A stretch of DNA of 64,000 bases from Silene latifolia (Eukaryota; Streptophyta; Magnoliopsida; Caryophyllales; Caryophyllaceae): NCBI RefSeq assembly GCF_048544455.1, contig NC_133537.1, positions 311,277,738-311,341,737 on the forward strand. The letters are read 5' to 3'. Of the stretch, positions 1 to 10,600 are shown one piece after another. The first letter of the stretch is position 1, and each line of letters begins with the position of its first letter. The position numbers were made by a program, and so were the translations under genes. The notes under the pieces are model-generated. The model saw nothing but the letters and a program-made list of their open reading frames with translations, ran no database searches and was not told the DNA's origin.

Positions 1-135
1 AAGGAAATTTTTTTTCCTTAAACTTTCATTTTTATGCTTTTATATTGCATGCATGTTACATAGATCACTAAATGAACATATTATGAGATAATTTATTTTT
101 AATTAGAGAGTCTAATTAGGATCTATGATCTTTCA
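1..135 (+). repeat. Probable 3' end of a copia LTR
   Basis: Read on the minus strand this starts TGAAAGATCATAGATC and stays AT-rich, with a general likeness to the U5 end of the Angela-like LTRs at 31205 and 39008. The plus-sense end is CA at 134-135. The neighbouring gag stops being recognisable exactly here, inside its zinc knuckle, which fits an insertion boundary. No primer site follows, so it would be a 3' or solo LTR. The rest is outside the window. Confidence 0.4.
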
Positions 136-1145
136 GCTTCCACATGTGACGGTCTCTCCTCTAGTAAGCAAATGGACCGTCTGAGGCTCCTCAGCAGAAT
201 GCAGCTCCAGTTTATCAAAACGAGCATTCATGGCTTCCAGCTGAGCCACGACTGCCTTATCAACCGCGTGAACTGTTCGAATACTATCCCTCGGGTTCCC
301 ATACTCGGCACAATGGGTCGTCATCTCCTCAATAATCGCCCATCCCTTATCATCATCAGTATTCTTTTGGAATCTTCCGTTGGATGAGGCATCAAGTATG
401 GCTCTGTGGTCATCGTATAACTCATTGTAGAACTGATTGGACAGAAACCACGGATCAAAAACATGGTGAGGAAGAGACCTCACCAACCTCTTGAACCGGC
501 ACCAAGCTTCATAGAAAGTCTCATCAGGTGCCTGCTTGAAACTAGTGATCTTGGCCCTCAGCTGATTAGTGCGTTGCGGAGGGAAATATCTCTTATAAAA
601 AGCAAGAGCAAGGGTCTCCCAGTCTATGATCCCCGCGGCCGTACGGTCCAAGTCAGTCAGCCACTCCCTGGCTGAGTCAGTCAAAGAGAAAGGAAATAGA
701 ACCTCCTTAATCTTGTCTTAAGTTACCCCCTTTGTGGCGGGGATAGTAGATTAGTAGTCTGTAAAGACCTCCATATGCTTCCTCGGGTCTCCACCTGCCA
801 CACCTCTAAAGAGATTTATCTCCACCAGATTAATATAGGACGGACGGATGTCAAAAGTATTCTCATCCTCAGTCTGGAGATTGAAACCCTTAGGAATAGA
901 TGATGCTTTAGGCTCCGAATGACTGCAATATTCGACATCTTTACTGGTTGGTTTACATAACTGAGATTATCTTCTACTAAAGATTGATCTTCTGTAAATA
1001 GGAAATGCTGAAGTTCGGGTTCGAAAGTACTCAAGTCTTCCTTTCGTGATTCTCTTTGCAGACAGAGTCTATGCCTGAACAGTCTCTCTGGCTCAGAATC
1101 AGTTGAAACTAACTCCAACCTGTTTGACCTGGGCTTACGCAACAC
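136..1145 (-). pseudogene. gag: Athila-like Ty3 gag pseudogene, truncated
   Basis: Gag forms the RNA-packaging particle of a Ty3 LTR retrotransposon. The retrotransposon-gag domain is read from about 860 down to 136: a motif like LVEINLFRGVAGGDPRKHME, then VLFPFSLTDSAREWL, LALAFYKRYFPP and FYEAWCRFKRLVRSLPHH. Stops occur near 750 (DY*ST) and 720 (VT*DK), and 816-1145 is N-terminal material in a shifted frame, so the gene is dead. The frame ends at TVTCGS, where the zinc knuckle should begin, because other DNA interrupts it. It lies directly inside the primer site and LTR at 1235-2702. The gag at 59210-59897 has the same motifs in the same order. Confidence 0.8.
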
Positions 1146-1234
1146 TGAAAGAAAATAAAAAAGAACTGTCTCAAGGAATAAGAATTCCCTGAGACGGATA
1201 AAATAAACGGAACAAAAAACAGATAGGGCAATTG

Positions 1235-1254
1235 CCTCCCCAGCAATGGCGCCA
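1235..1254 (-). other. Primer binding site (Asp-tRNA type)
   Basis: The minus strand reads TGGCGCCATTGCTGGGGAGG, close to the complement of the 3' end of plant tRNA-Asp. It lies five bases inside the LTR end, as expected for a minus-strand Athila-type element. Confidence 0.8.
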
Positions 1255-1259
1255 AAATT

Positions 1260-2702
1260 TGACAGGGCAGTCGTATACCTATCAAAAATAACTAACTAAA
1301 CTAATTATATAGCTAGAAGTCAGGTCGATCTCCTCAGCGAGGCAAGATATTTGTAAAGAGTCCGTCTATTTGGTCACAAAATTGGGGGGGGGGGGGGGGG
1401 TTATAATTGATTTTCTAAACTAAAAGGTGTAAAAGAAAGAGAAGCAAGGAAAGAGCAGTGGAGGCAGAAAGTAGAGATAAACTATCAATAAAGAAGGGAC
1501 ATGTCAGGACTTCGGTTCACTACAGTAGTCCAGTGACTCAACTGCAAATAACTTAGATAAATTACTGTGAGATGGGTATGGAAAGGTCCTTCTGGTCCAC
1601 TTTCTACGCTAGATTTCTACTAACTTAACTTCCGTCCTCGTCGTGGTAGTCTACTGTTCATAGCAGGTCTATTTAGTCCAATCTTACGATCCAGGATTAA
1701 ATTTAACCAGATTAAAAGGTTACACAGAAGCGTACACTCAACTAAGTCGGTAAATACAGTTATATTGCCATGGGGACAGAATCTCACACATAATTCATCT
1801 AACCTACTCACTACATCGTCACATTTCTACCGTAGATCCCCTAATCCCAACATGAAATAAATTAGCTACTCATATTATCAATATTGCTAAGACTAATAAT
1901 AATGAATGAACTAATAATAAACATATTGAAATGATAATTAAATCGCATAAAAGTATTTAGGGCAGAAATTAAGATAACTAAACAAGAGAAACAAAGAAAA
2001 TGAATAATAGATTAAGAATAAAAGAGAGTAAGAGATTACAATCGCGAGAATTCCGGCGTAAAGAGCACAAGATCCAAGCTAAATAACCCCGAAAGTAAAA
2101 GTTACAGTGAAAGGAGAAAAGCAGCGTTCAGGAGTAGTGTAAAAATGATAGATGATAAGATGCTTAATGACCTAATTATTGTGCGTTTTAATAGAAATAA
2201 GCTAAGTCCACAAGCTAATTATAAGTTCACTGACTAATTAAAGCCCATTAAAGACCAAACCACTCGATCGAGCAGTTTGAAACAGCTCGATCGAGTACTT
2301 CTCCAAGAAATCCACTTGATCGAGAAGGAATAGAGCTCGATCGAGTAACACCCAATTCCAGCACTGTCGATTGAGTAAAACAAACCACTCGATCGACCAG
2401 TAAAAGGGCTTGATCGAGTGTTCTTCCTTTGAACAGCTCCAAACTCGTAACCGACTGCTTTGTAGACCGTTCCTTCACGCATCCCAATGTAAGATCTCGC
2501 TCTGAAAAATCCCGTCTCCTCAAAATGCATGCAAAGAAGGAAGAAAATGGTACGATTCAACTACTTTCACGTTCATTTCTACAAAACGGACAAAATGAAC
2601 CAAAGTAGCCAATTCGGGGCATAATGCGACATAAAAAGTACAAAAGTATATGGAAATACATGCTAAAATAGGCTAAAAAGACTATACAAAATGCACGTAT
2701 CA
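1260..2702 (-). repeat. 5' LTR of Athila-like element
   Basis: This 1443-bp LTR begins TGATACGTGCATTTTGTATA and ends GCCCTGTCA on the minus strand, with the primer site just beyond. The start matches the LTR starts at 26581 and 28107. It contains a run of CTCGATCGAG motifs (2262-2420) and a poly-G tract near 1385. The internal region runs out of the window to the left. On the other side it abuts a truncated Tekay-type LTR, into which it probably inserted. Confidence 0.8.
2262..2420. repeat. CTCGATCGAG palindrome array in an LTR
   Basis: About seven spaced copies of the 10-12 bp palindrome CTCGATCGAG occur here, some with one mismatch (TTGATCGAG, CGATTGAG). They lie about 280-440 bp inside the LTR start. 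Confidence 0.85.
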
Positions 2703-3890
2703 GTCACTTTTCTTAGTTTCTTTTATCTATTCTAAAACCTAAGTGAGGAGAAAAGGAGTTACGTAGTTTGTTTGTCATCACATCATTAGCGAATCCCGGA
2801 GCTAGAGGTGTCGGATTTCATCGTTCTTTACACCGTTGTGATCCTTGTGTCGAGGGTAAGCTTTACATATAATTTTTATACTGTTTTGTTAAAGTTGGTT
2901 AAACCCTAATTGGGTGATTTGGGGGTTTTGGGGAGTATTGTTGATGTTAGATTGTGATTGTATGATTGTGTGTTTATAGGAGATGATTTCGTTGAAGAAC
3001 GATTGTGATTAGCTGATTGTGACGATCTTGGTAATTCTTTCCAGGTAGGGTTTCCCTACTCGGTATTAATTACATGGCATGGTTGATATTGATGTTGTTA
3101 GTATTTTGTTATTGAGTAATTATCGTATTGGATTCTAACTTGGTGCTTGTTGATAGATGTATTGTGATTACTATATAACTGTCGGTGATCTTCGGGGTGC
3201 GTCCCTTGCTGAGTGGAGTCACTTGCGGGAGTGGCTTCACGCCCTTGATTCGCCTTCTGTGGAACCCGCCACAGAAGGGATGTGCACATTAATGAACATG
3301 GGTTTATCGCTCGATGGAGATGACCGGGGCTTAGGTGGGAACGGCTGCGGTCCCCCACTGGCGGTGTGGAGTACTTGTTGCGATGGGCACTCTGGCAGGA
3401 CTACACACTTTTAGTGTGTAATCAGTTGTGTGGAGATTGATTATGGAGTTTGGAGGATTGTTGTGTTGTTGAGCTGTTTGCGTACTTGTTTCGTTGTGGC
3501 TTTGTGTTGTGTAATTAGTACTGACACCGTTTAAATGTTTTAAAAACTGTGGTGATCCATTCGGGGGTGGTGAGCAGTTATTGAGCAGGTATGATATGAC
3601 GCATATGGGATAGCCGGGATGAGTCATCACGTGGCTGTTAGAAGAGTCTTTCGCTGTGTCAGACGATGTCTTATAGTTGTGATAGTTTTGGCTAGTAGAC
3701 ATTTTTTTTTAGTACTTTGTATTTTAGTTTAACGGTTTTGGTTTGGACATGTAATCACTTAAACCGTATTTACTTTTAAAGTATGTTTCTTTATTGTCTT
3801 ATGATTATCATTACCTCGGGTAACCGAGATGGTGACGTTTTCATACCTTAAGTGGTCCTGGTAAGGCACTTGGAGTATTGGGGTGTCACA
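2703..3890 (+). repeat. Truncated Tekay-type LTR
   Basis: The reverse complement matches the LTR at 6022-7418 along most of its length, beginning TGTGACACCCCAATACTCC and including the conserved segment at 3181-3420. The sense end GGGTGTCACA is intact at 3890. The sense start, with its U3 array, is missing because the Athila-like LTR abuts at 2702. No primer site follows 3890, so it is a 3' or solo LTR. Small ORFs here are chance readings of the LTR. Confidence 0.8.
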
Positions 3891-5015
3891 CTCTCCCCAC
3901 TCTAGGTTGTTGAAACTCAACTCTAGCCTGATCCCCCTTGGTCGGCTCTGACATCACCTCCAAAAGACCATCATCAATGAGGTAGGTCTTTTGGGCAGGG
4001 GCCTCCTCATCATCATTGAAGTCTGATGCAACCACCGCTGCTGTCAAAGGCTCAGTCACAGGAAGATGCTCGGGGTCAGGTAGTCTCATCCAGCTCATAC
4101 CCCACACTCTCCAGGCTAACCCACCACCCTCCAAAGTCCTTAACCATTTCTGGTCGATGAAGTAGTATCGGTCCAAAGTAGGCACAGCTGGGGCCATAGG
4201 TGCAAGGGTCGAAGAGGCCTCAATGGTAGTCAACCGCTCAGCTAACCGTGTGGCAATGGCACCACAACTCAAGTACTGGGTCGAAGAGGTTGCCATCAAG
4301 GCCAAGCTAACACAAACGATGGCCGAGGCACTAAAGGAGACTCTCGGGGTCGGGTGGGGTTCAGATAGGTGACCAACAGCATAACCTCATATTAGTTCAA
4401 CTTACTCACATCCCTCCTATCGTACAACAGACAGGTCAAAGCTGGAAGGAATATCTTCAAAGTGACATGTTGAACGTCATTTATCAACGTGTTACTCGAA
4501 GTAGGGGCAGCCTTACCAGTGAAACAGAGCATATAACTGCTAGCCTCACACTCATTCGGGATGTCTCTAAGAGATCCCTTCTCAATTCTAGCAAGGCCAA
4601 GGTGAGAAGCAAACTGGTCCATAGACAAGAGAATACTGGTGTTCATTAGACGAAACACTACGGTCTTAGCTACCGCATCATAAAAAAAAGAGCTCATAAA
4701 CTCCAAAGTCAAGAAAGGGTAAGAGTGTTTCCTAAGACGATACAAACCCAACAAACTTAATATCTCAAAGATATGCCTCACATCTGTCTCTATTTTCAGG
4801 TCCTCAAGGATGGTGGTGTCGATACATCTAGTAGGTTTCATACGACGCTTTTGCAACTCAACAAACGCATCTCTTTGCTCAAAGTTAGAAAAGACAACAG
4901 TAGGATACTCGGGAACGGGTGGAACAGTGGGTCCCTAACTTCCGTCTACCACCTCGGGTTCAGAGGCCCTTTCTCTCTTACATTGACGGGTCGCGGCTGC
5001 GGCTCTTAGCATCTA
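3891..5015 (-). pseudogene. Athila ORF1-like pseudogene
   Basis: A minus-strand reading starts at an ATG near 5015 (MLRAAAATRQCKRERA) and runs through one TAG near 4937 to a stop at 4392. After a frameshift it resumes from about 4305 to the LTR edge. The core RMKPTRCIDTTILEDL, KHSYPFLTLEFMSSFF and FRLMNTSILLSMDQFASHLG follows the layout of the plant ATHILA ORF1 family (from memory of the family, not a search). Its function is unknown, and it is thought to be retrotransposon-borne. The C-terminal part is acidic and proline-rich. The ORF runs straight into a purine-rich tract (minus strand) and then an LTR end. Confidence 0.55.
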
Positions 5016-6016
5016 TTATAAAATGTTTTTAGCCACACAAACGGATACTTACTTGCTCAAAAGAAGGTTTCAAAGTATACTCATGGGTAAGGAACAAAAA
5101 TTTTAAAGTAGTTTAAATAAGACAACCAACAATTACCCAAGACATGTTACCCCCATATCTCATAAAAGACGGTCTCATGGCTTTCAAAACACAAAATTTT
5201 AACAATAACCCGAAAACGTGGGGTCTTAATCCCTCAAAAATAGTTTCATAAAAGATCATTATCATAAAGATTTGGGCGAAATTCAGTTTGGGGCACTTTT
5301 AAGACGGAATTTTAAGACGAAAGTTTGGGTGAAATTAGTCAAAATCACCACTAAACATGATACTAACAACATACTTTACTCTATTTTCCCCTTTTACATA
5401 CTCAAAAGACAAACAAAAATTCAATTTGTAACCCAAAGCCTAGAAATTTCGGTCTACATGTACTAATAATTTGGTTTGATTTTGCAACTTCTAGCATCAA
5501 TAATCAACAAACTAAAGCAATTTTACCAAAATACAATAACTATAAACAAAAATCCATGAGTATAAATCGAATTTTTCAGAAAACTAAAACTTTTATATGT
5601 TTCTAATTGATTAAAAACAAAGGAAAAGAGTAGCATTCTTACCTTGAATGATTTGAAAATGGATAGAACGAATTAACAAGGAGAATACAAGAGGATTAGG
5701 CACAATTCAACCAAGAACTTTGAGAGAAAAAAGAGTTTTAGAGAATTAGGATTTGAATAATAAGAAATAAGAATAATGAATGAATCAAAGAGGATATAAA
5801 AATCCCATTATAATACGGGTACGGTAGCACTTACTCGATCGAGTAACTCGGGTACTCGATCGAGTGGCCTCTACTCGATCGAGTTGGAGCTACTCGATCG
5901 AGTTTTCGCTGGCAGTCTCAACGATTTCGATCTAATAACCCCACAAATAGATCGAGTAAGATCTACTCGGTCGTGTAGGCACTCGTACTCGGTCGAATAA
6001 GATTAGGAACAAGGTC
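5016..6016 (-). other. Promoter-like leader upstream of the ORF1-like pseudogene
   Basis: This stretch has no convincing ORF. On the minus strand it shows, in order, a CTCGATCGAG array (5833-6000), AT-rich TATA-like sequence near 5795-5815, and a good splice-donor match (CAAGGTAAGAAT, boundary at 5642). The rest is AT-rich to the ATG near 5015. It may be LTR or leader of the same old element. The 10.5-kb chromovirus splits it from 16550. Confidence 0.45.
5833..6000. repeat. ACTCGATCGAGT array
   Basis: Four perfect ACTCGATCGAGT copies are followed by several decayed ones (ACTCGGTCGTGT, ACTCGGTCGAAT). The array lies about 20-40 bp upstream of TATA-like sequence on the minus strand. Confidence 0.85.
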
Positions 6017-7182
6017 AAAAGTGTGACACCCCCATACTCCAAATACCTTACCAGGACCACTTAAGGTATGAGAACGCCACCATCTCGGTTTCCCGAGGCA
6101 ATGATAATCAAATAGACAATAACGAAACATACTTAAATGTTAATAAAGTTTAAGTGATACAACCAACTCCAAAACTGTTAAAAAGGAAATACAAATGTTC
6201 TCAAAATCCAAAAGGCTAAAACAACTAATTCAAACACAGCGGAAGACTCTAAGACCGGTGGTGACTCCATCCCAGCTATCCCTCGCATAAGCCATCATAC
6301 CTGCTCAACAACTGCTCACCATCCCCGAATGGATCACCACAGTTTTTAAAACAATTAACGGAGTCAGTACTGATTACATAAACAATAGTCACAACGAAAC
6401 AGAATCACAAACAGCTCAAACAGCTCAAACCAATCTCCATAACTCCGTCTCCAACTCCACACATCTGCCTACACACTAAAGTGTGTAGCCCTGCCAGAGT
6501 ACCCATCGTAACAAGTACTCCTCGCCGCCAGTGGGGGACCGCAACCGTTCCCACCTAAGCCCCTCTCATCTACATCGAGCGATAAACTCGTGTTCATTAA
6601 TGTGCACATCCCTTCTGTGGCGGGTTCCACAGAAGGAAAATCAAGGGCTTGAAGCCACTCCCGCAAGTGACTCCACTCAGCCAGGGACACACCCCGAAGA
6701 TCACAGACAAATACACAACCAATCAACAATATACAACCAACAATCATCAAAACCAATCCAACATTAGAATTAATCAACAATCACAACAACAATTACCAAC
6801 ACATTATGTAGCCAATACTGAGTAGGGAAACCCTACCTGGAATGCAAACACCACAGACGATCTAGCAGCTAATCAGATTCTTTCCTCAACGAATCCTCCT
6901 CCTATTACATCCATTCATTCAATTACTACCACAACCATACAAATCACCCAAAACCCCCAACAATACCCAATTAGGGTGTTAGAGAAACTCAACGAAGCCC
7001 AAAAAAAATTATACAGGGAACTTACCCTCGACACGACGATCGCAACGATGTAAAGAACAAGATGATCCGACGAACGTAACTTAGGGATTTGCCAATGATG
7101 CGAGAGAAGCAAAGTACGTAACTTCTAATCGTCACTTGAAAAGTTTATGATGTTGAAAAGTGTTTAAGAAATAATATCAAAC

Positions 7183-7192
7183 CCTTTTATAT
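7183..7192 (-). promoter_or_regulatory. LTR TATA box
   Basis: The minus strand reads ATATAAAAGG, a strong TATA match, about 50 bp downstream of the palindrome array. The same box occurs at 16309-16318 in the other LTR. Confidence 0.6.
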
Positions 7193-7244
7193 TAATCTCG
7201 CGTCATTAACAAAACCCGTCAAACTCAGCCCGTCAAACTCACTT

Positions 7245-7389
7245 ACTCGATCGAGTAAGTCACTTACTCGATCGAGTGACCCTTACTCGAACGAGTGCCA
7301 CGCTTACTCGATCGAGTACCCTACAGGCAATCTACTGTTTTGCGTCAAAACTACTTACTCGACAGAGTAAGCCCCACTCGATAGAGTAC
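7245..7389. repeat. ACTCGATCGAGT array in 3' LTR
   Basis: Several ACTCGATCGAGT copies and close variants (ACTCGACAGAGT, ACTCGATAGAGT) lie in U3, between the LTR start and the TATA box. Confidence 0.88.
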
Positions 7390-7418
7390 CCATAGACATG
7401 GAAAACCGTAGTATTACA

Positions 7419-7434
7419 GTCTTCCCTCCTTAAA
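7419..7434 (-). other. Polypurine tract
   Basis: The minus strand reads TTAAGGAGGGAAGAC directly before the 3' LTR start TGTAATAC. This is the plus-strand priming site of the chromovirus. Confidence 0.75.
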
Positions 7435-7652
7435 AAGAACTTCGTCCCCGAAGTTCAACCCATAAACAAAAACAAAACATGCTAACCTCCCCCCCAACAC
7501 AATAACATGACCAAAACTCAAAACAAAACTCAGAACCACCTCCCAAAACAACACCCAACTCGACTCAAAACAACTACTAACTGTGCTAAAACCGACACAA
7601 AACATACAAAAACTCTATTCGACCATCTCCTACCCCCCTTAAAGAAACATGG

Positions 7653-10600
7653 TTACGTCCCCGTAACCACACATACCTGATTAAAAAGAGACGGATACCG
7701 CTCCCTCATAGCCTCCTCCGCCTCCCAATTAGCCTGCTCGACCTCATGGTTAGACCAAAGAACCTTAAGCAACACTGTCTCACCGTGTCTTTTCCTAACC
7801 TTGCGATTAAGAATCTGTTTGGGCACTTCAAGATAAGACAAGGACTCATCCAGTTCGATGTTCTCTACCTCTAACAGATGTGATGCATCACTAACATATT
7901 TCCGCAGCTGAGACACGTGAAACACATTATGCACTCTATCCAAAGCAGCTGGTAAAGCTAACCGGTAAGCAACCTCACCCACACGATCCAAAATCTCATA
8001 TAGTCCTATAAACTTCTGGCTCATCTTCCCTTTCTTCCTAAATCTTATGACCCCACGCATAGGAGACACTTTGAAAAGAACCTTATCCCCAACCTGAAAC
8101 TCTATGTCACGACGATGTAGATCTGCATAACTCTTTTGTCGATCTTGCGCCGCCTTCATCCTTTGTCTGATCAGCTTAACATGTTCAACCATCTCCTGTA
8201 CCATCTGTGGTCCCAAAATAACTGCCTCAGCTCTGTCATCCCAGCAAATCGAACTCCTATATCTCCGCCCATACAAAGCCTCAAACGGTGCCATACCTAT
8301 ACTGGTGTGATAGCTGTTGTTATAAGAAAACTCAATCAAATCTAATCTCTGCTCCCAGCTTCCGCCAAAATCCATAACACAAGCTGGCAACATGTCCTCT
8401 AAAGTCTTGATGGTCCTCTCTGTCTGACCATCTATCGCAGGATGAAATGCAATACTCATCTTCAAAGTAGTCCCCATCAACTCCTGCAACTCTTTCCAAA
8501 ACCGTGATATGAACATCGCATCTCTATTGGACACTATATCCTTAAGCACCCCATGCAAACGAACCACATGCTTCCTATAAGCCAAAGCCAACTGCATCTT
8601 GGTCCAATTATCTTTCATCGGCACAAAGTAAGCTGATTTAGTCAGACAATCAACTATAACCCATATCATGTTATTACCATGTTGACTCCTCGGCAAACCC
8701 ACTATAAAATCCATAGAAATGGACTCCCACTTCCACTCAGGCACCTCAAGAGATTGAATCTTACCTTGTGGTCGTCGCTGCTCCCCTTTAACTCTATGAC
8801 ATGTCAAACAGCGAGCCACAAACTCAGCTGTTTCCTTCTTCATTCCAGGCCACCAGAAAGTCTTCTTTAAATCTTTGTATAACTTGTCACCGCCTGGATG
8901 TACCGAGTATGGTGTGCAATGAGCCTCTGTCATGATTATCTTTTTCAACTCCTCATCACTAGGAACACACAATCTCACATCGAATCTCACACTGCCATTT
9001 GTATGATTAGAGAATCTAGACACCGTCCCTTTCTCTACTCCAGCTTTCCACTCCTCAATCTTAGGATCCAAAGCCTGTTTTCTGCGAATATCATCATAAA
9101 GATCTGGCTCCACTGTCAAATCCCCTATAGCATCCCCTTTTTGTATCATATGTATCCCCATCTTCCCCACCTCATCTCTCAACCTCATCAAAGACATAGC
9201 TGTGTATAGCGAATGCACACTCTTCCTGCTCAACGTATCTACAACCATATTAGCCTTCCCTTCATGGTATATAATATCCATGTCATAATCCCCAATCACC
9301 TCCATCCACCTCCTCTGTCTCATGTTCAACTCCTTTTGAGTGAAGATATACTTGAGACTCTTGTGATCTGAAAACACCTTAAAGGTCGCCCCATAAAGAT
9401 AGTGCCTCCAAATCTTGAGAGCAAACACAACTGCACCCAACTCCAGATCATGTGTCGGATAGTTCTCCTCATAAGGCTTCCGCTGTCTAGAAGCATAAGC
9501 AATCACTTTCCCATTCTGCATCAGCACACAACCCAACCCATTATTGGAAGCATCTGTATACACCTCAAAGTTCTCACTCCCTTCAGGTAAAGCTAAGATT
9601 GGAGCTGTGGTCAAACGTTCCTTTAAGGTTTGGAACGTCGTCTCGCAACTTTCATCCCAACGAAACCTGTTCTCTTTCCTCATCAAAGCTGTCATAGGTC
9701 TGGCTATCTTGGAGAAATGTTTCACGAACCGATGATAGTACCCTGCCAAACCCAAGAAACTCCTAATCTCTGCCACATTCTTAGGTGCTTCCCACCGAGT
9801 AACTGCCTCTATCTTTGCATGATCCACAGCAACACCCTTCTTAGAAATCACATGCCCCAGAAAAGCAACCTCCTCTAACCAGAACTCACACTTAGACAAC
9901 TTTGCATACAACTGATTGTCTCGCAAAGTATATAACACTATCCTCAAATGCTCCTCATACTCCTCCTTAGTCTTAGAAAAGACTAAGATATCATCAATAA
10001 AGACCACAACAAACCGATCCAAGAACTGACTGAAGACCTGGTATATCAAATCCATAAACACTGCAGGTGCATTAGACAACCCAAACGGCATAACAACATA
10101 CTCATAGTGACCATACCTTGATGTAAAAGTTGTCTTCGGTATGTCCTCCTCCCAAATCTTCACCTGATGATAGCCCGGCCTCAAATCGATCTTAGAAAGA
10201 CCGCTGCACCGTTCAACTGATCAAACAAATCATCTATCCTCGACAAAGGATACTTGTTCTTCACTATGACCCTGTTCAGCTCCCTATAATCGATGCATAA
10301 CCTCAAACTCCCATCTTTCTTTTTCACAAATAAGACTGGTGCTCCTCACGGTGATACACTAAGTCTAATGTATCCCTTCTCAATTAGATCATCCAGCTAT
10401 TTCTTCAGCTCCTCTAACTCCTTAGGACCAATACGGTACGGTGCGTTAGAGATTGGCCACGTCCCTGGTTTCAACTCAACACTAAAATCTATCTCCCTCT
10501 TCCGTGGCAACCCCGGTATCTCATCTAGAAAGACATCTGGGAAATCTCCCACCACTGGTATCTACTCAACTGTCAGACTCTCCATACTATGGTCTCTCAC
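7653..10600 (-). pseudogene. pol: Chromovirus pol pseudogene (RT, RNase H, integrase, chromodomain)
   Basis: Pol copies the element RNA and integrates the cDNA. The long open part, 10184-7653 (843 codons; its first M is a TTG read-through, not a real start), has RT with FIDD at residues 62-65, RNase H from YTDAS at 209, the integrase zinc finger H422/H429/C459/C462, integrase acidic residues D492 and E589, and a chromodomain at about 787-834. The middle integrase aspartate is replaced by asparagine (N553, codon at 8526-8528), which should kill integration. Upstream, RT residues such as [33 protein letters not shown] and [15 protein letters not shown] lie in another frame with three stops. A one-base loss near 10200 separates the two frames. 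Confidence 0.93.

Larger units (their letters stand above)
6022..7418 (-). repeat. 3' LTR of the chromovirus
   Basis: On the minus strand it begins TGTAATACTACGG at 7418 and ends GTGTCACA at 6022. It is preceded by a purine-rich tract and followed by the TSD AAAAG. It has a TATA box (7183-7192) and an upstream palindrome array (7245-7389). ORFs inside it are chance readings shared with the other LTR copies. Confidence 0.92.

Noticed and set aside
2262..2420. CRISPR-like array reading of the spaced palindromes
   Set aside because: Repeat units are only 10-12 bp, spacers are short and uneven, the context is plant LTR, and no cas genes exist.
3157..3414. Conserved ORF (VGDLRGASLAEWSHLREWLH and similar) recurring near 3200, 6600, 15780 and 17950
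   Set aside because: It is a reading of the conserved segment of Tekay-type LTRs. It appears in both orientations and has no start or end shared between copies, so it is not a gene.
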